Below are positions 58,772 to 64,000 of a DNA stretch of 64,000 nucleotides, in pieces. Numbering within the stretch: the stretch's first letter is position 1; every line of letters starts with the position of its first letter. Origin of the DNA: Nesterenkonia sandarakina (GTDB taxonomy: Bacteria > Actinomycetota > Actinomycetes > Actinomycetales > Micrococcaceae); the NCBI RefSeq assembly GCF_003003175.1, contig NZ_PVTY01000006.1:1-64000 (forward strand). Reading direction: 5' to 3'. The notes beneath the pieces are model-generated. The model saw only the letters and a program-made list of their open reading frames with translations, had not been told where the DNA came from and did no database searches. The position numbers and the translations under genes were made by a program.

Positions 58772-59938
58772 TCAGCGCAGCTCTGCCGCGATCGTCTCTT
58801 TGAGGATCTCGCTGGTGCCGCCGAAGATCGTGAGCAGGCGCACCGCGAGGTAGGCCTGGGCGACCGGGTAGTCCAGGATGTAGCCGTAGCCGCCGTGCAG
58901 CTGCAGGCAGCTGTCCACTGACCCCTTGGCCTGCTCGCTGGCCCAGAGCTTCACCTTCGAGGCGGTGACCAGGTCCAGCTCTCCGGCGTTGAACTGCTCC
59001 ACGGCCGCCGCGACATAGCGCTGGGTGGCCTCGAGTCCCGTCTGCAGCTGCGCGAGCTCGAACCGGGTGTTCTGGTATTCGTTGACGGGCTGCCCGAAGG
59101 TCTGCCGCTCCGCGACGTAGCCGAGTGTCTGGCGCAGCACCTCCGCGGTGATCGAGGCGGCCGAGGTGGCGATGCCGAGGCGTCCCTGCGGCAGGATCGC
59201 CTTGGCGTAGGCCAGCCCGCCGCCCTCCTCACCGATCAGGTTCGCTGCGGGGATCTGCACCCCCGCGAAGAACAGCTCAGCGGTGTCGGAGGCCTTGAGC
59301 CCCATCTTCTCCAGCTGACGTCCGGGCTGGTAGCCGGGGTTGTCCTGCTTCTCGACCAGGAAGAGGCTGAAGGAGCTCTCGGCGCCGCGCCGGCGGACGT
59401 CGGAGCCGTCGGTGCGGGCCAGGACCAGGGCGCCGTCACCGGAGATGCCGTTGCCGATGAAGGTCTTCTGCCCGTCGAGGGTCCAGCCGCCGTCGTCGTT
59501 CTTGACCGCCTTGGTGCGCACGGCACGCAGGTCGGACCCGGCCCCGGGCTCGGTGAAGGCGACCGAGGAGACGAAGGAGCCGTCCATGAAGCGCGGCAGC
59601 CAGGCCTGGTGCTGCGCGGTGGAACCGAACTTCAGCACCGCGGGGAGGACCCAGTCGTCGTGCAGGTGCAGCGCCAGGGCGACTCCGAGCGCGTCGGCGC
59701 GGGCGAGCTCCTCGTCGAGGATCATCCGGAACCGGTAGTCCCCGAGCCCCATGCCCCCGTGCTCCTCGTCCACGGCGAGCCCGAGCAGCCCGTTCTCCGC
59801 GGCGGCGAGCCACATCGAGCGGTCGATCATGTGGGCGTTGTCCCACGCCTGGTAGTGCGGAGTGACCTCGCGGGCGACGAACTCGCGCACCACCTCGCGG
59901 AACTCCTCGTGGATCTCGTCGTAGAAGCCGGCAAACAT
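58772..59938 (-). CDS. Acyl-CoA dehydrogenase
   Basis: A 388-residue FAD-dependent acyl-CoA dehydrogenase. Family motifs: FREVVREFVAREVTPHYQ, VAFTEPGAGSDLRAVRTKA, WTLDGQKTFIGNGISGDGAL, YVAERQTFGQPVNEYQNTR and LQLHGGYGYILDYPVAQAY, ending FGGTSEILKETIAAELR. The catalytic Glu should fall in the final segment (GGTSEI). It is the last gene of the etfB-etfA-citE set on the same strand, which supplies its electron acceptor. The acyl substrate is not evident; similar enzymes act on long or branched acyl-CoAs. Confidence 0.9.
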   Translation of the reverse strand: MFAGFYDEIHEEFREVVREFVAREVTPHYQAWDNAHMIDRSMWLAAAENGLLGLAVDEEHGGMGLGDYRFRMILDEELARADALGVALALHLHDDWVLPAVLKFGSTAQHQAWLPRFMDGSFVSSVAFTEPGAGSDLRAVRTKAVKNDDGGWTLDGQKTFIGNGISGDGALVLARTDGSDVRRRGAESSFSLFLVEKQDNPGYQPGRQLEKMGLKASDTAELFFAGVQIPAANLIGEEGGGLAYAKAILPQGRLGIATSAASITAEVLRQTLGYVAERQTFGQPVNEYQNTRFELAQLQTGLEATQRYVAAAVEQFNAGELDLVTASKVKLWASEQAKGSVDSCLQLHGGYGYILDYPVAQAYLAVRLLTIFGGTSEILKETIAAELR

Positions 59939-60065
59939 CGGGGGGGGGTGACCTTTCGGGAGATGCGGAGGCTGGTTCAGTACAGGTGTCGCTGCTGCGG
60001 CGGGCGGGGCTTCGGCGGGCGGGGCTGCGGCGCCAGAGCCAGGTTCAGCGGGCGTGCCGCCAGGT

Positions 60066-60980
60066 TCAGGCGACCCTGCCGATGGACTCGAAGCGGGTGA
60101 GGATGCGCTGGACCTGGATGATCACGGGCATGTCGATCATCTCACCGCGGAAGCTGAACGCGCCGGCCAGCTCCGGGTCGGCGCGATGCCCGGCGCCCGG
60201 GGCGAGCCCAGCGGTGTTCTCGAAGGCGGCGATGACGCCCTTGGCCCATTCCAGATCGGTCGCGGTGGGCGTGTAGGCCTTCCGGATCGAGTCGATCTGC
60301 TTGGGATGGATGCAGGCCTTCCCGATGAAGCCCGAGGCGCAGGCGTCCTCGGTCTCCACCGCGAGGCGCTTGAGGTCGGGGACGCGGGTGAACACCGCGT
60401 CGATGATGGGCACTCCCACGGCACCGGCGGTGAGCAGCAGCCGGTTGCGGGTGAACCGGATGATCTCGCGCTGCGAGCCGTCGTTGTTGCGCGAGGTGGT
60501 GCCGCCGATGCCGGCGATCAGGTCCTCGGTGCCCCACAGCAGGGCCGCGGTGGCCGGGTGCTGGGCCAGGGCCAGGTCGTTGAGCACCCCCACCGGGGTC
60601 TCGATCTGCGGGATCAGTCCGACGCCGGGCAGGGCGGCGGCGACCTGGTCGAGGATCTCGGTGCGCTCGGCCTTGGCGATCACCACGTAGCTGATCTCGG
60701 TCCCGGCGAGGGCGCGCAGGTCCTCCTCGAGCTCTCCGGAGGCCGGGGCGTTGACCCGCACCAGGGTCCGCGCCGGATCCATGGACTCGTCGCCCCAGTT
60801 CAGCGCCTGCACCATGTTGCTGCGAGCGATCTCCTTCTCCCCGGAGACCACCGCGTCCTCGAGGTCGATGATCACCGCGTCGGCCACGGCGGCGGCCTTG
60901 GCGAAGAGCTCGGGCCGGCTGGCCGGACAGAACAGCAGGGCGGGTCCCAGCCCGAAGCGGGCCTTGGTGGGGTGTGACAT
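60066..60980 (-). CDS. HpcH/HpaI-family lyase (CitE-like, citramalyl-/malyl-CoA lyase type)
   Basis: A 304-residue (beta/alpha)8-barrel lyase. Core motifs are ALLFCPASRPELFAKAAAVA and VIIDLEDAVVSGEKE with the metal-ligand Glu and Asp, IPQIETPVGVLNDLALAQ and ACIHPKQIDSIRKAYTPT. Stand-alone CitE-like proteins cleave (3S)-citramalyl-CoA, malyl-CoA or related esters. ATG 60980 is used. It lies between the acyl-CoA dehydrogenase and etfA on the same strand, so the operon may oxidise and then cleave a branched acyl-CoA. Confidence 0.85.
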   Translation of the reverse strand: MSHPTKARFGLGPALLFCPASRPELFAKAAAVADAVIIDLEDAVVSGEKEIARSNMVQALNWGDESMDPARTLVRVNAPASGELEEDLRALAGTEISYVVIAKAERTEILDQVAAALPGVGLIPQIETPVGVLNDLALAQHPATAALLWGTEDLIAGIGGTTSRNNDGSQREIIRFTRNRLLLTAGAVGVPIIDAVFTRVPDLKRLAVETEDACASGFIGKACIHPKQIDSIRKAYTPTATDLEWAKGVIAAFENTAGLAPGAGHRADPELAGAFSFRGEMIDMPVIIQVQRILTRFESIGRVA

Positions 60981-61057
60981 GTCTGTGCTCCGAGTGTGGT
61001 GGGCGTGCCGGCACCTGGGTGGGAGGGCCGGCTCTGAGGCGGGTCGCGCGAGCAGGG

Positions 61058-62017
61058 TCACCCCTTGCGTCGGCGCAGCTCCTCGATCATCTGCGGGATG
61101 ACCTCGTGCAGGTCTCCCACCACGCCGAAGTCGGCGATCTCGAAGACCGGGGCGTCCTCGTCCTTGTTGATCGCCACGATGGTCCCGGCGGTCTGCATGC
61201 CGGCGCGCTGCTGGATCGCTCCGGAGATGCCGGCGGAGATGTAGAGCTGCGGGGAGACGGTGACCCCGGTCTGCCCCACCTGGGCGGCGTGTTCGATCCA
61301 GCCGGCGTCGGTGGCGGCGCGGGAGGCGCCCAGTCCGGCGCCGAGCTCGTCCGCCAGCTCCTCCAGGGGGGTGAAGTCTCCCTCCACGCCGCGGCCGCCG
61401 GCGACGACGACGCGCGCCTCGGCCAGGGCTGGGCGGGCGGAGACCTCCAGGGCGGTGCGTTCGAGGATCTCGACCCCGCCCACGGAGGGGCGCACCGGGA
61501 GCACGGTGCCGTCGGGGGCGTCGCCTGCCTCCAGGAGCGCGTCGACCCGCTCCGGGTCGAGGTTGTTCGGCTTGAACGTCGCGACCAGCGGCCGGCCCGG
61601 GGCGGGGATCAGCTGCGACATGGTGGTGTAGGAGCCGGCCAGCTCGGACTTCGTGGCGACGAGTTCACCGTTGAGCGCCGCGATGCCACAGATGATCCCG
61701 GTGTCGAGCCGCACGGCGAGCCGGGCCAGGGCGTCGGTGATGTCGGCGGTGGCGGAGCCCAGGATGATCTCGGCGCCGCATTCGGCGACGGCGGTCTCCA
61801 GCAGGTCCACCACGGCGACCTCGGGGGCGGGCAGGCTGGTCTCGGCGAGGTAGACCTCGCCGATGCCGCCGATCGCCAGCGCCGGGGTGGGGTCCCCTTC
61901 GTAGGCGCCGATGGCGACGTGGACCTCGCCCAGGGACTGCGCCTGGGCGATCAGCTCACGCTGGGCGGGGCTCAGCGCATCGCCGAGCACGTCGAAAAAG
62001 ACCAGGACATTGCTCAC
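61058..62017 (-). CDS. etfA: Electron transfer flavoprotein alpha subunit
   Basis: A 319-residue EtfA. The C-terminal FAD-binding region has [44 protein letters not shown] and [26 protein letters not shown]. The N-terminal half is the alternating Rossmann-like domain. It passes electrons from acyl-CoA dehydrogenase to the quinone pool. It starts with GTG 62017, overlapping the etfB stop by 4 bases. Confidence 0.92.
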   Translation of the reverse strand: MSNVLVFFDVLGDALSPAQRELIAQAQSLGEVHVAIGAYEGDPTPALAIGGIGEVYLAETSLPAPEVAVVDLLETAVAECGAEIILGSATADITDALARLAVRLDTGIICGIAALNGELVATKSELAGSYTTMSQLIPAPGRPLVATFKPNNLDPERVDALLEAGDAPDGTVLPVRPSVGGVEILERTALEVSARPALAEARVVVAGGRGVEGDFTPLEELADELGAGLGASRAATDAGWIEHAAQVGQTGVTVSPQLYISAGISGAIQQRAGMQTAGTIVAINKDEDAPVFEIADFGVVGDLHEVIPQMIEELRRRKG

Positions 62018-62829
62018 AGCAGACGCTCCTTCGCCAGGAATTCGACGATCTTCAGACCGGCGTCCCCTTCGTCGGTGATGATCTCTCCCGCGGTGCGGGG
62101 TGGGCGCGCGGTGGTGGTCAGCACGCGGACCTTTGCGCTGACCTCTTCGGCGCGCAGCCCGATGTCGGCGAGGCTGAAGCGGGTCAGCGGCTTCTTCTTC
62201 GCCGCCATGATGGCCTTGAAGTTGGGGTAGCGCGGGTCGTTGGCCTGGTCGGTGACCGAGACGACGGCGGGCATGCGCACCGCGACCTTCTGCGACTCGG
62301 TGCCGCCGGAGCGGGTGACCACGAGACGCTCGGGCTCGAGCTCGAGGCTGGTGGCGTAGGTGACCACATGGGCCCCGAGGCGTTCGGCCAGCTGGGCGGG
62401 GATCGCGCCGGACTCGCCCTCCTCGGAGGCCATGCCGGTGAGCACCAGGTACTCCGGCTCGCCGGACTCGAACTCGCCGGCACCGGCCACGGCCTCGACG
62501 GCGGCCTTCAGCGCCACCGAACTGGCCCAGATGTCGGCGCCGATGAGGGCCTCATCGGTGAGCTGGTAGGCGTCGTCGGCGCCGATCTGCAGGGCCTTCT
62601 TCACGGCGGTGCTGGATCCGGCGGGGCCCATGGTCAGTGCGGTGACCCGCACCTCCCGGTCCTGCGCGGCCTCGCGCAGCTGCAGCGCGGCCTCCAGCGG
62701 GTATTCATCCAGTTCGCTCAGCACGCCCTCGGAGCGGTCGATGCGCCCCTCGGCGTTGTACCGGCGCTCGAGCTGGGCATCAGGGACCCATTTGACCAGG
62801 GTGATGATGTGCAGGGGTGCATTCACCAT
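62014..62829 (-). CDS. etfB: Electron transfer flavoprotein beta subunit
   Basis: A 271-residue EtfB. Signature sequences are IITLVKWVPDAQLERRYNAEG, LSELDEYPLEAALQLREA, ADDAYQLTDEALIGADIWAS and the AMP-binding VSVTDQANDPRYPNFKAIMAAKKKPL. Dimerises with EtfA. ATG 62829 is chosen with GGGAG upstream; a longer frame adds 20 unconserved residues. It is the first gene of this operon. Confidence 0.92.
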   Translation of the reverse strand: MVNAPLHIITLVKWVPDAQLERRYNAEGRIDRSEGVLSELDEYPLEAALQLREAAQDREVRVTALTMGPAGSSTAVKKALQIGADDAYQLTDEALIGADIWASSVALKAAVEAVAGAGEFESGEPEYLVLTGMASEEGESGAIPAQLAERLGAHVVTYATSLELEPERLVVTRSGGTESQKVAVRMPAVVSVTDQANDPRYPNFKAIMAAKKKPLTRFSLADIGLRAEEVSAKVRVLTTTARPPRTAGEIITDEGDAGLKIVEFLAKERLL

Positions 62830-63138
62830 GCGGTGCTCCCGCCTCACTCTCGAAATGTGTGGAGTATCAGAGATGTTCCATGGTCGCATGAAACACGATT
62901 CCTGGCAGGGTCATGAAGCCCCACGACCCCGCCAGCAACCCCCACCCACCCCACCCTCCTGGGCAGTTGCATTATCCGGTTCCTACGTAGCTGCCGGAGA
63001 ACTCAACTGCCCAGGAAAAGTTGTGGTCTGGATCGGGTGGAGATTGGCTTGTTTGACTATATGATCACTCTGTTCAGGAGTGGATCCTGGTGCCGCCCCG
63101 TCCCGCGCAGTGGACGCCTCACACTGGAGACGAATGCC
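62830..63138. other. Intergenic region upstream of etfB and the secreted repeat protein
   Basis: About 309 bases between divergent genes. It contains palindromic element C at 62957-63016 and likely promoters for both sides, but no open frame with a ribosome binding site. No further gene seen. Confidence 0.6.
62957..63016. repeat. Palindromic element C
   Basis: Perfect 13-bp inverted repeat TCCTGGGCAGTTG (62957-62969) and CAACTGCCCAGGA (63004-63016), around 34 bases that contain an inner stem TCCGG/CCGGA and the self-complementary CTACGTAG. It resembles elements A and B in architecture but not in inner sequence. Confidence 0.7.
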
Positions 63139-64000
63139 ATGGGGAACTCCCTGCATTGGCGGACCATCACCTCGGTCCTGACCACCACCGTATTGGCCGC
63201 CGCACTGCTCGGCGCCTCCGCACCACCGCCGGAGCCGACGACGCCGCCGCTGTCCCCTTCCGTGTTCAGCGCCCCTGCGCCGACCACGTCTGCTCCGGCA
63301 GCCGTCCAGCTGGCCAGCGCTCCGGCGTCGTCGGCGGTCTCGACCGGATCCGCCGCGGCTCCCGGCGTGGCGGTGACCTCCAGCCGCTCCACGGCGAAGA
63401 CGCTCCGCGCCCCCACCCCGAGGATCTCCGGCGCCGCCGCCGTGGGCACCAGGCTCACCGCGTCGCCGGGCACCTGGACCAGCGGGACCTCGCTGAGCTA
63501 CCGCTGGCATGCCGACGGCAAGGCGATCAGCGGCGGGTACCGCAGCACGTTCACACCGACCACGGCGCACCAGGGCAAGCGGATCACCGTGCAGGTCACC
63601 GGCAAGCGTGCAGGCTACGCGACGGCGTCGAAGACCTCGGCGGCCACGCTGAAGGTGGCCCGCTCCTCCGCACCGAAGATCAGCGGCTCCGCGACCACCG
63701 GGAAGACCCTCTCGGCCAGCGTCGGGACCTGGACCTGGGCGACGTCGTTCTCCTACCAGTGGCGGGCCAACGGCACCACGATCAAGGGAGCGACAAGCCG
63801 GACCTATAAGGTCGCCAGCGCCCACAAGGGCAAGCGGATCTCGGTGGTGGTCACCGGCAAGAAGTCCGGGCACACCACCGTGACCCGCACCTCGGCGACC
63901 ACCGCGACGGTGAAGTCGCCGGCACCGGCGGCGAAGCCGACCCGGGTGAAGGTCACGTCCTCGTCGTTCAACTGCCCGAAGGGCTACCCGGTCAAGGGCA
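63139..64000 (+). CDS. Secreted Ig-like repeat protein, C-terminus cut by window
   Basis: The frame from ATG 63139 (GGAGA 8 bases upstream) stays open to base 64000. A signal peptide (SVLTTTVLAAALLGASA) is followed by a Pro/Ala/Ser/Thr-rich region and two ~90-residue repeats with the pattern LTASPGTWTSGTSLSYRWHA and LSASVGTWTWATSFSYQWRA, each ending KGKRI-V-VTGKK-GY/H. These are Ig-like 'TSGTxLxYQW' domains common in secreted actinobacterial wall proteins. The last bases read SSSFNCPKGYPVKG, the start of a typical C-terminal cysteine module. Function of the intact protein is unknown. Confidence 0.8.
   Translation, partial: MGNSLHWRTITSVLTTTVLAAALLGASAPPPEPTTPPLSPSVFSAPAPTTSAPAAVQLASAPASSAVSTGSAAAPGVAVTSSRSTAKTLRAPTPRISGAAAVGTRLTASPGTWTSGTSLSYRWHADGKAISGGYRSTFTPTTAHQGKRITVQVTGKRAGYATASKTSAATLKVARSSAPKISGSATTGKTLSASVGTWTWATSFSYQWRANGTTIKGATSRTYKVASAHKGKRISVVVTGKKSGHTTVTRTSATTATVKSPAPAAKPTRVKVTSSSFNCPKGYPVKG

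Overview
The window is GC-rich, densely coded DNA with many GTG starts and 4-bp ATGA/GTGA gene overlaps. Features such as an ArsA-type ATPase with a small Cys-Cys-ending partner, a CGNR regulator, a fused phosphoglucomutase/GH65 enzyme and an F420/flavin-type LLM oxidoreductase point to an actinobacterium. I read it as probably a Micrococcales chromosome (Nesterenkonia/Arthrobacter-like), but genus is inference. I saw no rRNA, tRNA or CRISPR array.

Layout. 1-0.3 kb: tail of an IS110-type transposase abutting a P2-type cation ATPase. 3-6 kb: a broken AraC regulator with VOC and RidA proteins, a PRISE-like reductase, and a small membrane protein overlapping a winged-helix regulator. 6.2-10.6 kb: epimerase, then a tightly overlapping run of glycosyltransferase, acyl-CoA-dehydrogenase-like protein and a PIG-L deacetylase/methyltransferase fusion. 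10.5-14.7 kb: small proteins, Lrp regulator, rhodanese, aldehyde dehydrogenase, YccF. 14.8-16.8 kb: molybdate uptake (HTH-TOBE regulator, modA, modB, no modC). 16.9-19.6 kb: CopC-like protein, His-rich membrane protein, and a degraded and an intact copy of a small membrane protein, bracketed by two related palindromic elements. 19.6-29.7 kb: TetR/MFS drug exporter, membrane proteins, LLM oxidoreductase, LysG/LysE lysine export, a CrtI-like oxidoreductase and an SRPBCC protein. 29.8-40.4 kb: CGNR regulator, membrane proteins, CPBP protease with MATE transporter, double-hotdog thioesterase, fused beta-PGM/GH65 enzyme, MinD-like ATPase.

40.5-45.5 kb is a malonate module: a fused malonyl-CoA decarboxylase/malonyl-CoA synthetase, MadL and MadM transporter subunits, and a divergent GntR regulator. 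45.5-56.5 kb is an aromatic/quinone block: IclR regulator; LigA/LigB extradiol dioxygenase with a citrate-synthase/citryl-CoA-lyase-like protein and a CaiB CoA-transferase; a divergent amidohydrolase; a DoxX (MhqP-like) protein; the ArsA pair; and an Mhq-type set (maleylacetate reductase, ring-cleaving dioxygenase, frameshifted esterase). A 14-bp palindrome, CGGACANNTGTCCG with one or two deviations, occurs upstream of four of these transcription units. I read it as a shared operator and the strongest new signal in the window.

56.8-62.8 kb: sugar-porter MFS, GNAT, and an etfB-etfA-citE-acyl-CoA dehydrogenase set suggesting oxidation of an unidentified acyl-CoA. The window ends in a secreted Ig-like repeat protein, cut by the edge. 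Several genes are broken at homopolymers (G6 near 3470, G7 at 54141-54147), so some may be sequencing artefacts rather than true pseudogenes.
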